Source of the DNA: CAYIVF01 sp964366875
GTDB taxonomy: Bacteria; Patescibacteriota; Minisyncoccia; Minisyncoccales; Staskawiczbacteraceae
Length of the DNA stretch: 48,074 bases
Direction: 5' to 3'
Assembly: GCA_964366875.1 (NCBI GenBank)
Contig: CAYIVF010000003.1
Span: forward strand, 1-48,074
In this document: piece after piece, positions 40,967 through 48,074 of the stretch
Layout of the letters: the number at the start of each line of letters is the position of its first letter
Position numbering within the stretch: the stretch's first letter is position 1
Notes under the pieces: generated by a model
Databases searched by the model: none
What the model saw: the letters and a program-made list of their open reading frames with translations, nothing else
Told to the model about the DNA's origin: nothing
Program-made: the position numbers and the translations under genes

Positions 40967-41001
40967 TCTGTAATTCTCGGAAAAGACGGGCTTTCAGAGA
41001 A

Positions 41002-42045
41002 TCACTTCTTGTCTGCTCCCATCCCTGCCTCAAAGGAGGTCTCGGCCACCTTGAAACAGCAGTTTTTGTTGACGAACCCGACGCCGTCAGCGCTGACTGT
41101 GTCAAGGTCAACCACAGCGTCTTCAGCTTCCACAACCAGGGGAGCTGTTTCTTTTCCTTGAATTTGGCAGTACCGTTGAGGATAGCCGATTGTGACAAGG
41201 AACTTGGCAAACTCGACAAGGTTGATGTCTCCTTTGCCAAGAAGAGTGAACTGCATCGCCCTTTGCGGCCACCTCGGTTCCATTGACCGCAGAGGAAGGC
41301 CGGGAATCACAAGGTGGTTCTTCATATGGCAGGCGACTACGTACTCAGCCACCCGATTGAACCGCGTCCGCCAATCCTCTCCTTCCCAGCAGTGAGAAGG
41401 GTCGGCGTTGACTTGGAGACAAGGGTCGGAACCACAGATGCTCACCAAATGGAGAAAGTCCTCGGCGCAGACAGCGGCGGTGCCAGGGTGAATCTCGTGG
41501 GCGAGATAGATGCCGAGTTGGCGAGCGTGTTCCCTTATTCTCTTCGTTTTGACCACGAAACGTTCCTCGCCTTCTTTGACGAGGTCGTAGCCGGGGCCGC
41601 TCCAGAAGCCCCAGGGATAGCCGGTGGCAATTTCCCAGCCAAAAGCCGTGCCCCAGAACATCGGGACGATTCTGACGCCGAGTTCGGCGCAGAGATCGAG
41701 CAGGTAGAGAATGTAATCCTCAGCCCATTGCTCGATTTCCCTAGGCGGCTCTTGAGCCACCTCGGCCGGAATAAAGGACCTGATGGTCGGGCTGTTGGTC
41801 CAGGCAGTGGTGTGGACCCAGAAAGGACAGTGGGCGCTGACGCCGTCGAGCTCGAGCTTGTATCTTTGGTACATGTTCCTGATTTCCGAGGCAGAAAGGA
41901 ATCTGCTCCCTTTGGCCTCCAGCATGAAATTCGAGGGCTGAGCACCCGTTGCGCCCGCATCCCTGGCAAACTGCAGGAATCCCAAGAGCCCCTTAGGACT
42001 GTGCTGGGCGCCCTCTACGCTGCTGTGAAACACTTTCTTCCCCAT
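41002..42045 (-). CDS. Sugar phosphate isomerase/epimerase-like TIM-barrel protein (GC-rich)
   Basis: The 347-residue protein has the xylose isomerase-like/AP endonuclease 2 barrel: GFLQFARDAGATGAQPSNFM, DGVSAHCPFWVH, YLAHEIHPGTAAVCAEDFL with the metal-binding Glu and His, CLQVNADPSH, CHMKNHL and GKGDINLVEFAKFL. The substrate is unknown. The start is MGKKVFHSSVEG after a GAAGGAG ribosome binding site, in place of an in-frame ATG 18 codons upstream. It is strongly GC-rich compared with the backbone and has its own promoter (42119-42147, minus) and terminator. It is divergent from csrA across a long inverted repeat. Confidence 0.83.
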   Translation of the reverse strand: MGKKVFHSSVEGAQHSPKGLLGFLQFARDAGATGAQPSNFMLEAKGSRFLSASEIRNMYQRYKLELDGVSAHCPFWVHTTAWTNSPTIRSFIPAEVAQEPPREIEQWAEDYILYLLDLCAELGVRIVPMFWGTAFGWEIATGYPWGFWSGPGYDLVKEGEERFVVKTKRIREHARQLGIYLAHEIHPGTAAVCAEDFLHLVSICGSDPCLQVNADPSHCWEGEDWRTRFNRVAEYVVACHMKNHLVIPGLPLRSMEPRWPQRAMQFTLLGKGDINLVEFAKFLVTIGYPQRYCQIQGKETAPLVVEAEDAVVDLDTVSADGVGFVNKNCCFKVAETSFEAGMGADKK

Positions 42046-42118
42046 GTTCGTTCTCCTTCTGTTTAGAGTTTTGGGGGATAGAACAGACCTGATTTTCAAA
42101 GTTCGGAGTTAATTGTTG

Positions 42119-42147
42119 ATTTAAGCAGATGTCATATATTTTGTCAA
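42119..42147 (-). promoter_or_regulatory. Divergent promoter for the TIM-barrel gene
   Basis: On the minus strand TTGACA (42142-42147) and a weak TTAAAT (42119-42124) are 17 bases apart. The -35 lies in the left arm of the 17-bp inverted repeat. Confidence 0.5.
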
Positions 42148-42175
42148 ACAAATATAGAGTTTGACAAAATATATG
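42133..42175. repeat. 17-bp perfect inverted repeat at the csrA divergent promoters
   Basis: CATATATTTTGTCAAAC (42133-42149) and its exact complement (42159-42175) are separated by 9 bases. Each arm contains one TTGACA -35 box, facing outward. The symmetry is what an operator for a dimeric repressor or activator would need, though symmetrical promoters alone could explain part of it. Confidence 0.8.
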
Positions 42176-42188
42176 TTTTTGCTATAAT
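42161..42188 (+). promoter_or_regulatory. Consensus promoter for csrA
   Basis: TTGACA (42161-42166), a 16-base spacer and TATAAT (42183-42188) are both perfect consensus; the predicted start near 42195 gives a leader of about 75 bases. Confidence 0.85.
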
Positions 42189-42271
42189 ATAATCAGCTCG
42201 TTTCTATTTTTTCAGGTCATGATGACTTGAGAGAGCGAGACCCTCCCTATAGTTAGAAGGAGTAGACAGCC

Positions 42272-42529
42272 ATGTTGATACTATCCCGCATGAAGGACGA
42301 AAGTATCATTATCGGCGACAACATCAGAGTCGTCGTGGTGGAGATCCGGAGGGACAAGGTCCGCCTTGGGGTTGAGGCCCCAAGGGAAGTACCCGTTCAC
42401 CGGCGTGAGGTTTTTGATGCGATTCATCGCGGTGAAAAGAGAGAGTCCGCGTCCTCTCAGCCCTCCTCTACTCAGTCCTCTTCTCCTCCACCACTGCCCA
42501 CGTTTGATGAAGGGAAATGGCTGGAGTAA
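42272..42529 (+). CDS. csrA: Carbon storage regulator CsrA with Ser/Pro-rich tail
   Basis: CsrA dimers bind GGA motifs in mRNA leaders and usually block translation. The start MLILSRMKDESIIIGDNIRV, the VRLGVEAPREVPVHRREVF segment and the conserved Arg residues (R6 in MLILSR and Arg in VHRREV) match the RNA-binding surface. After about residue 55 there is a 30-residue Ser/Pro-rich extension (ESASSQPSSTQSSSPPP) not seen in standard CsrA of about 60 residues. The gene is GC-rich with a consensus promoter, GGAG ribosome binding site and own terminator. A CTCC/GGAG pairing just before the start may occlude the ribosome binding site. Confidence 0.93.
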   Translation: MLILSRMKDESIIIGDNIRVVVVEIRRDKVRLGVEAPREVPVHRREVFDAIHRGEKRESASSQPSSTQSSSPPPLPTFDEGKWLE

Positions 42530-42537
42530 GGAATCGT

Positions 42538-42569
42538 GGCAGGATGCTATGCAACCTGCCTCTTTTTTT
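42538..42569 (+). terminator. Intrinsic terminator of csrA
   Basis: The perfect 6-bp stem GGCAGG/CCTGCC with an 11-base loop is followed by TCTTTTTTT, 9 bases past the stop. Confidence 0.9.
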
Positions 42570-42591
42570 ACATTTATGCTAAAATATAGTC

Positions 42592-43434
42592 ATGATTTTA
42601 GACACACATTCGCATTTAAATTTTAAAGCATACGATAATGACAGAGATGAAGTTGTAAAAAGAACCTTGCAAGGTTCTGTCTGGATGATTAATGTCGGCA
42701 CAAAATATGAAACTTCAAAACAGGCGGTTGAGATAGCTGAAAAATACAATGATGGGGTTTATGCGGCAATAGGCCTTCATCCTATATATGCATCTGCTGA
42801 ATTTCAAAAAGTAAAAACAGACCCTGAAGAAGGAGATTTTTTTGTTAAAGAAGAAGTGTTTGATTATGAGAGATATAAAAGGCTTGCCCTGAGCGCTAGC
42901 CGAAGGGTTGTGGCCATCGGCGAGATTGGCTTGGATTATTATTACAAACCGAAAACCAATGTAAAATTAGAGCAATTTAAGGAAAAGCAGAAAAGAGTTT
43001 TTATTGAACAGTTAGAATTTGCAAAAGAATTAAATTTGCCAGTGATTATTCATTGCAGAATGGCGCATAACGACATTATAGAAATTTTAAAAACACAGCA
43101 GGTTAGAGGAGTAATTCATTGTTTCACGGGCAATTTGGAAGAGGCGCAGAGATATATGGATTTGGGATTTTATATTGGTATTAACGGAATAATTTTTAAA
43201 CTAGATTTAGATGAGGTTATTAAAAATGCTCCATTGGACAAAATTTTAGTTGAGACAGATTGCCCGTATCTAATTCCTCCTTTGGCTCGCCGAAGCCCAG
43301 AGGGCGAAGGCGGCCGCAACGAGCCGATTTTTGTAAAACATGTAATACAAAAAATAGCTGACTTAAAAGGAATCAGTTTTAATGAAGTTGCAGAGACAAC
43401 AACTCAAAACGCCAGAAAGTTATTTAAGATATAG
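42592..43434 (+). CDS. tatD: TatD family metal-dependent DNase
   Basis: TatD is a TIM-barrel metallohydrolase acting as a 3'-5' exonuclease. The start MILDTHSHLNF holds the first metal pair, followed by VYAAIGLHPIYA, VVAIGEIGLDYYYK, LPVIIHCRMAH, GVIHCFTGNLEEA and LVETDCPYL. Three insertions are palindrome-derived: TLQG (42661-42678), LALSASRR (42886-42909) and ARRSPEGEGGR (43284-43314). None disturbs the frame or metal ligands. The 280 residues slightly exceed the usual 260 as a result. Confidence 0.95.
   Translation: MILDTHSHLNFKAYDNDRDEVVKRTLQGSVWMINVGTKYETSKQAVEIAEKYNDGVYAAIGLHPIYASAEFQKVKTDPEEGDFFVKEEVFDYERYKRLALSASRRVVAIGEIGLDYYYKPKTNVKLEQFKEKQKRVFIEQLEFAKELNLPVIIHCRMAHNDIIEILKTQQVRGVIHCFTGNLEEAQRYMDLGFYIGINGIIFKLDLDEVIKNAPLDKILVETDCPYLIPPLARRSPEGEGGRNEPIFVKHVIQKIADLKGISFNEVAETTTQNARKLFKI
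42661..42678. repeat. Perfect 18-bp palindrome in tatD
   Basis: AGAACCTTGCAAGGTTCT is a perfect palindrome in frame, encoding RTLQGS. The AACCTT/AAGGTT core resembles the mutM repeat at 4232. Confidence 0.75.
42886..42909 (+). repeat. In-frame palindromic element in tatD
   Basis: GCCCTGAGCGCTAGCCGAAG followed by GGTT matches the tsaE/uvrB family and encodes ALSASRR just before the VAIGEIGLDYY motif. Confidence 0.75.
43284..43314 (+). repeat. GC-rich in-frame insert in tatD
   Basis: A GCCGAAGCCC/GGGCGAAGGC inverted arrangement encodes ARRSPEGEGG in the loop before NEPIFV, where TatD proteins normally have a short turn. Confidence 0.65.
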
Positions 43435-43462
43435 AATATTTATGCTATTATGGAAAATAACT

Positions 43463-45898
43463 ATGGCAAAGTATAATCCTAAGAAAATTGAAGCTAAATG
43501 GCAGGATAAATGGTATAAATCCGATGTATTTTGCGCAAAAAACGGCTCAAAATCAAAGAAGTTTTATCTTTTAGTTGAATTTCCTTATCCGTCGGGCGAC
43601 GGGCTTCACGTTGGCCACTGCAGGCCGTATATTGCTTTAGATACTTTGGCTAGAAAAAAAAGGATGGAGGGATATAATGTTTTGTTCCCCATGGGCTGGG
43701 ATGCTTTTGGTTTGCCCACCGAAAACTACGCCATTAAAAAGAGAGTGCATCCCTCTGTTGTGACAAAAAAGAATACTGATAATTTCAGGCGTCAGATGAA
43801 GAGCTTGGGGCTTTCTTTTGATTGGTCGCGCGAGATAAATACCACAGACCCGAAATATTATAAATGGACTCAGTGGATTTTTTTACAGCTTTTTAAAAAT
43901 GACCTGGCATACAAAGCAAAGATAGACATAAACTGGTGTCATGAGTGCAAAATCGGTTTGGCAAACGAGGAAGTGATAAACGGCAAATGCGAAAGATGCG
44001 GCACTAAGGTTGAAAAAAAAGAAAAAGAGCAATGGCTCATAAAGCTCACAAAATATGCCGACCGCCTGATTAAAGATTTGGACTTAGTCAACTATCTGGA
44101 AAAAATTAAAACGCAGCAAAAGGACTGGATAGGCGAAAGCCACGGTAGTTTGATTAAGTTTGCAGTTGAAGGAGTGGAAGATTTTATAGAAGTTTTTACA
44201 ACCAGAATAGACACTATATTTTCCGGGACTTTTTTAATAGTAGCTCCGGGGAATAGTTTTATTGATAAATACAAAAATAAAATTGAGAACATTGACGAAG
44301 TATTGCAATACCAAGAACAGGTAAGAAGCATTTCTGATATAGACAGGACGAACGAGGAAAAAGAAGTTACAGGAGTGCAATTAAAAGGAATTATAGTAAG
44401 AAATCCTGCCACTGGAGAAGAAATGCCTGTTTGGACTGCTGATTTTGTTTTAGAACAGTACGGAACCGGCTCTGTTTTCGCGGACGCGCACGACAAAAGA
44501 GATTTTAAGCTTGCCAAAAAATATGGCATACCTTTAAGAACTTCTATAGAACCAAATGAACAATCAATAATCCAAAAAGTTAAAAATTTAGAAGAGTGTT
44601 ATGAGGGCGAAGGCACATTGTATAACTCAATGCAATTTGATGGTTTAATTTCAGCTGAAGCCCGGCCTAAAATTACTGCCTGGTTAGCTAGTAAGGGCTC
44701 TGCTCAGTTTAAAACAAGCTATAAGCTGCGCGACTGGGTGTTTTCAAGGCAGCACTATTGGGGTGAGCCGATACCAATGATTTATTGCCAAAAATGTGCT
44801 TGGCAGCCGGTGCCGGAAAAAAATTTGCCGGTAGAACTGCCCAAAGTTAAAAAATACAAGCCGACAGATACCGGCGAGTCGCCTTTATCGGCAATCAAGA
44901 ATTGGGTTAACGTAAAATGTCCAAAATGCAAAGGACCTGCTCAGAGAGAAACAGATACTATGCCCAACTGGGCTGGCTCTAATTGGTATTTTTTAAGATA
45001 CGCAGACCCTAGAAATAACAAAAAACTGGCAGACGAAAAGCTATTAAAATATTGGATGCCGGTTGACTGGTATAATGGAGGAATGGAGCACACAACCCTG
45101 CACCTTTTATATTCCAGGTTTATTTTTAAGTTTTTATGGGATATTGGAGCAGTTCCCAAATCAATTGGGCCAGAACCATATAAGAAGAGAACTTCGCATG
45201 GAATGGTTTTAGGAGAGCGGGGAATAAAAATGTCAAAATCAAAGGGAAACGTAATTAATCCCGATGCAGTTGTCAAACAATATGGGGCAGACACGCTAAG
45301 AGTGTACGAAATGTTTATGGGGCCTTTTGACCAGATGATACCATGGGACGCAAAGGGCGTTGTCGGAGCTAAAAGATTTTTAGAGAAAATTTACAATTTG
45401 TCGCAGAAAAAAGGAATATCGGCAACCAGCGATGAAAAATTAAAAAAACTTCTGCATAAAACGATTAAAAAAGTTTCAGAAGACATTGAATTGATGAAGT
45501 TTAATACTGCTGTAAGCTCTATGATGGAATTTGCCAACGCCTGGAATGTTTCTAAAAATGGCTTGGATAAAAAAGATTTAGAAGATTTTTTGAAAATACT
45601 ATCGCCTTTTGCTCCGCATTTGGCAGAAGAACTTTGGAATGTATCTGGATTTAAAGGATTGTGTTGCCAGCAAAAATGGCCGAAGTATGAGCCAAAATTG
45701 ATTGAAGAAGAAAAGATACTTTTAATTGTGCAGATAAATGGTAAAGTAAGAGATAAAATAACCGCGAATGCCGGGCTTTCGCAAAAAGAAGCTGAAAAAA
45801 TAGTTTTAAAGAGCGACAAAATAAAACAGCTGTTAGAAGACAAAGAAATTAAAAAAATAGTTTTTGTACCGAACAAGTTAGTTAATATTGTTATATAA
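43463..45898 (+). CDS. leuS: Leucyl-tRNA synthetase
   Basis: This class I synthetase charges tRNA-Leu. The HIGH motif is in PYPSGDGLHVGHCRPYIALD, the zinc segment is CHECKIGLANEEVINGKCERC, the editing domain has TTRIDTIFSGTFLIVAPG and GTGSVFADAHDKRDF, and KMSKSKGNVINPDAVV is the second signature. The ATG at 43463 is used because MAKYNPKKIEAKWQDKWYK is the conserved start, whereas the longer frame would overlap tatD. At 811 residues it is normal bacterial size. Confidence 0.96.
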   Translation: MAKYNPKKIEAKWQDKWYKSDVFCAKNGSKSKKFYLLVEFPYPSGDGLHVGHCRPYIALDTLARKKRMEGYNVLFPMGWDAFGLPTENYAIKKRVHPSVVTKKNTDNFRRQMKSLGLSFDWSREINTTDPKYYKWTQWIFLQLFKNDLAYKAKIDINWCHECKIGLANEEVINGKCERCGTKVEKKEKEQWLIKLTKYADRLIKDLDLVNYLEKIKTQQKDWIGESHGSLIKFAVEGVEDFIEVFTTRIDTIFSGTFLIVAPGNSFIDKYKNKIENIDEVLQYQEQVRSISDIDRTNEEKEVTGVQLKGIIVRNPATGEEMPVWTADFVLEQYGTGSVFADAHDKRDFKLAKKYGIPLRTSIEPNEQSIIQKVKNLEECYEGEGTLYNSMQFDGLISAEARPKITAWLASKGSAQFKTSYKLRDWVFSRQHYWGEPIPMIYCQKCAWQPVPEKNLPVELPKVKKYKPTDTGESPLSAIKNWVNVKCPKCKGPAQRETDTMPNWAGSNWYFLRYADPRNNKKLADEKLLKYWMPVDWYNGGMEHTTLHLLYSRFIFKFLWDIGAVPKSIGPEPYKKRTSHGMVLGERGIKMSKSKGNVINPDAVVKQYGADTLRVYEMFMGPFDQMIPWDAKGVVGAKRFLEKIYNLSQKKGISATSDEKLKKLLHKTIKKVSEDIELMKFNTAVSSMMEFANAWNVSKNGLDKKDLEDFLKILSPFAPHLAEELWNVSGFKGLCCQQKWPKYEPKLIEEEKILLIVQINGKVRDKITANAGLSQKEAEKIVLKSDKIKQLLEDKEIKKIVFVPNKLVNIVI

Positions 45899-45901
45899 AA
45901 A

Positions 45902-47536
45902 ATGAAAAAGATTCTATTAGGCGATGAAGCTATAGTCCAGGGCGCCTTGGAAGCAGGCGTTGATTTTGTTTCCGGATACCCCGGATGCCCTTCAGCTGAA
46001 ATAGGGGATGAATTTTTAAAAATCGCTGGAGGACCCAAAGGGCACCCCGGACTTTATGCGGAATGGTCTGTAAATGAAAAAGTCGCGCTTGAAGCAGCAA
46101 TTGGCGCCAGTTTTTCAGGACTAAAATCATTGGTAAATATGAAGAGTTTTGGAATAAACGTTTGTTCGGATTCATTGCTGCCTTTAGTTTATACAGGGAC
46201 TAAAGCGGGGATGGTAATTATTGTGGCAGACGACCCTTCTTGCTGGAGTTCGGCGCAGTCAGAGCAGGATTCAAGGGGCTATGCTTATTTATCCCATATA
46301 CCAATGTTAGAACCGTCTGATCCGCAGGAATGCAGAGATTTTACAAAATTGGGTTTTGAACTTTCAGAAAAATTTAATCTGCCTGTTGTTTTAAGGATAA
46401 CCACCCGCGTTGCTCACCAGAGAATGCCGGTTGAGTTTAACAAAGTTGACAGAAGACCTCAGAAATCAGGAGAATTTGTTAAAAATCCTCTTCAGTTTTC
46501 AACAATGCCGCCAAGGGTGTTGGAAATGAAAAAAGAGCTTTTAGATAAACTGGAAAAAATAAAAGCATACGCTGGTAAATTAAAAATCAATAAGATTGTG
46601 GGAGACCCGACCCCCCACAATTTTGGGATTGTAGCATCAGGAGTAGCTTATCTTTATGTGTTAGAGGCCTTAAAAGAATTAGCTCTTGATACCCCAATTT
46701 TAAAAGTTAATTTGTTTTATCCTTTGGCTGACAATACTATTTCAAAATTTATTAAAGATTTAAAAAAGGTTTTAGTCGTTGAAGAATTAGAGGGCTATTT
46801 AGAAAAAGAAATAAATGCGATTGCCAAAGACGCAAATCCAAAGTTGCAAGTTTTTGGCAAAGCTCTATTGCCAAAAATAGGCGAATTAGATGTAGAAAAA
46901 GTTTGTTTAGCTTTAGCTAAGGTTGCAGGCAAAAAGTTTAAGAAAAATATAATGAAACAATTATCTCTGCCAAAAAGAACCGCAAGGTTATGCGAAGGCT
47001 GTCCTTATTGGTATGTGTTTCCCGTTATAAAGAGAATTGCCCCTGAGGGCACAATTTTCGGCGGAGACATCGGATGCAATATGATAGCCGGGCTTTTACC
47101 TCACAATATGCAGGACTACCTTTTTTCAATGGGCGCTTCCTTGGGCATATCGCACGGAATCAAAAAGTCTACCAAGCAAAAGGTAATATCTATTATGGGA
47201 GACGGAACATTTTTTCACGCAGGCATTCCAGCTTTAGTTAATGCCGTATATAACAAATCAAATCCATTAGTGGTTATTTTAGACAACAGAATTACCGCAA
47301 TGACAGGTCTTCAGCAGAATCCAGGCATGGGAAAAACCGGCATGGGCGAAAATACTGAAGAATTAAAGATAGAGGAGATAGCCAAAGCTTGCAAGGTTAA
47401 GCACGTAAAAGTTTTGGACCCCGCAAACGTTAAAGAGTTTGAAGACGCAATAAAAGAATTTTTAGACAAAGAAGAGGTTTCGGTTATCATATGCAGGCGA
47501 ATCTGCGCTTTGCTGGCTAAAAGGCAAAAACAATAA
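45902..47536 (+). CDS. iorA: Indolepyruvate:ferredoxin oxidoreductase, alpha subunit, no ferredoxin domain
   Basis: This thiamine-diphosphate enzyme oxidatively decarboxylates aryl pyruvates to acyl-CoA. The N-terminal pyrimidine-binding domain begins LLGDEAIVQGALEAGVDFVS, with GYPGCPSAEIG. The C-terminal TPP domain has RLCEGCPYWYVFPVIKR, GGDIGCNMIAGLLPHNMQ, SIMGDGTFFHAGIPALVNAV (GDG plus N motif) and DNRITAMTGLQQNPG. Typical IorA continues into two 4Fe-4S ferredoxin motifs; here it ends ICRRICALLAKRQKQ with no CxxCxxC cluster. Electron transfer must use another partner, or the enzyme may favour a different reaction. It is followed after 1 base by iorB. Confidence 0.88.
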   Translation: MKKILLGDEAIVQGALEAGVDFVSGYPGCPSAEIGDEFLKIAGGPKGHPGLYAEWSVNEKVALEAAIGASFSGLKSLVNMKSFGINVCSDSLLPLVYTGTKAGMVIIVADDPSCWSSAQSEQDSRGYAYLSHIPMLEPSDPQECRDFTKLGFELSEKFNLPVVLRITTRVAHQRMPVEFNKVDRRPQKSGEFVKNPLQFSTMPPRVLEMKKELLDKLEKIKAYAGKLKINKIVGDPTPHNFGIVASGVAYLYVLEALKELALDTPILKVNLFYPLADNTISKFIKDLKKVLVVEELEGYLEKEINAIAKDANPKLQVFGKALLPKIGELDVEKVCLALAKVAGKKFKKNIMKQLSLPKRTARLCEGCPYWYVFPVIKRIAPEGTIFGGDIGCNMIAGLLPHNMQDYLFSMGASLGISHGIKKSTKQKVISIMGDGTFFHAGIPALVNAVYNKSNPLVVILDNRITAMTGLQQNPGMGKTGMGENTEELKIEEIAKACKVKHVKVLDPANVKEFEDAIKEFLDKEEVSVIICRRICALLAKRQKQ

Positions 47537-47537
47537 T

Positions 47538-48074
47538 ATGCAAGCTCAAACTTTCAACATTATTATTTCAGGCGTGGGCGGTCAGGGTGTTATTACCTTG
47601 CTTTCTTTAATAGACACGGCCGCCTTTATTGAGGGCTACAACGTAAAATCTTCTGAATTGCACGGACTTTCGCAAAGAGGCGGAAGCGTAGAAGTGCACG
47701 TAAGATTTGGTAAAAAAGTAGACTCGCCGCTGATTCCTTTTGGCTCAGCTGATTTGATAATGTCGTTGGAAATGTTAGAGGGTTTGCGGGAGTTGGCAAG
47801 AGCTGGAAAAAACACAAAATTCTTAGTAAACGAATACTGCCTTCCTTTTCAAGGCTCATTAACAAAAGAAGAAATAAAAGCTCATTTTAAGCAGATTGGA
47901 GACAGGTTGCATTTGATAGCTGCTTTTGACATCTGCAAAGAAAAATTGCAGAACGAAGTGGTAAGCACGATTTATCTTTTAGGTTACGCTGTGCATAAAA
48001 AATTAATTCCGCTCAAGAAAGAGTCGGTTATAAAAGCAATAGAGAGCACGGTTCCGGAAAAATACCGCGAATTG
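47538..48074 (+). CDS. iorB: Indolepyruvate:ferredoxin oxidoreductase, beta subunit (truncated by window end)
   Basis: The start NIIISGVGGQGVITLLSLID is the gamma-type domain signature of 2-oxoacid:acceptor oxidoreductases, with SSELHGLSQRGGSVEVHVRFG and SADLIMSLEMLEGLRE following. Together with iorA it would form the heterodimer that converts aryl pyruvates from amino acid breakdown to CoA esters while reducing ferredoxin. The frame is open through the last base, so the 179 residues seen are the bulk of a subunit of about 190-200. Confidence 0.9.
   Translation, partial: MQAQTFNIIISGVGGQGVITLLSLIDTAAFIEGYNVKSSELHGLSQRGGSVEVHVRFGKKVDSPLIPFGSADLIMSLEMLEGLRELARAGKNTKFLVNEYCLPFQGSLTKEEIKAHFKQIGDRLHLIAAFDICKEKLQNEVVSTIYLLGYAVHKKLIPLKKESVIKAIESTVPEKYREL

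Noticed and set aside
41314..42066. Long plus-strand frame opposite the TIM-barrel gene
   Set aside because: High GC produces long antisense frames; the composition has no recognisable domain and the minus-strand product matches a known fold.
43382..43462. N-terminal extension of the leuS frame
   Set aside because: It overlaps tatD and the conserved leucyl synthetase start MAKYNPKKIEAKW is at 43463.
1..48074. CRISPR arrays, insertion sequences, transposases, rRNA and standard tRNA genes
   Set aside because: No regularly spaced repeats, no transposase motifs, no rRNA signatures and no cloverleaf other than the tmRNA ends were seen by eye.

Overview
This window looks like the chromosome of a Candidate Phyla Radiation bacterium (Patescibacteria, most likely a Parcubacteria-type lineage). 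The evidence is AT-rich, tightly packed operons of housekeeping genes with overlapping or near-zero junctions and few visible Shine-Dalgarno sequences. It also includes stripped-down proteins: a stand-alone 5'-3' exonuclease domain, a short PilB, a half-size MFS protein and a Mur ligase without the usual N-terminal domain. TGA is used as a stop, so the code appears standard. Taxonomy is inferred from gene content and style; no search was run.

Layout. 1-2.2 kb (minus): pilB and a catalytically degenerate DHH protein. 2.2-6.3 kb: tsaE, exonuclease, HAMP protein, mutM, holA, with rpsT opposite. 6.3-7.6 kb: a charged hypothetical protein. 7.7-9.9 kb: two GC-richer single genes (B12-type radical SAM; small membrane protein). 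9.9-14.2 kb: uvrB, then ruvA, membrane protein, Mur ligase and a small basic ORF. 14.2-18.2 kb: NIF3-like gene, a candidate structured RNA, an EF-like protein and an EndoQ-like repair nuclease split by a LAGLIDADG intein. 18.2-22.2 kb: orphan gene, greA, half-MFS, polX, NUDIX. 22.2-24.1 kb (minus): smpB, tmRNA, infC, rpmI and rplT packed together. 24.1-37.8 kb: a long plus-strand run with UMP kinase, argS, phosphatase, ileS, recO, an adhesin-like surface protein, glyS, a glycosyltransferase, an M16 protease and an AI-2E-type protein. 37.8-41 kb: membrane hydrolase-like gene, a free-standing LAGLIDADG endonuclease with three N-terminal HTH repeats overlapping metG, then metG. 41-42.6 kb: a divergent GC-rich pair, a TIM-barrel sugar isomerase-like gene and csrA, around a 17-bp inverted repeat. 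42.6-48 kb: tatD, leuS, iorA and a truncated iorB.

Two themes run together. The AT-rich backbone is translation (five aminoacyl-tRNA synthetases, ribosomal proteins, IF-3, trans-translation) and DNA repair (MutM, UvrB, RuvA, EndoQ, PolX, RecO), plus one fermentative oxidoreductase. Scattered in it are five GC-richer genes, each a self-contained cassette with a sigma70-like promoter, strong ribosome binding site and its own intrinsic terminator. Small palindromic sequences lie inside reading frames (tsaE, mutM, uvrB, tatD) and add peptide insertions in the manner of Rickettsia palindromic elements.

The best leads are the EndoQ intein, the HTH-armed homing endonuclease at metG, the smpB-tmRNA-infC overlap, the candidate RNA at 15.26-15.43 kb, and the csrA divergon.
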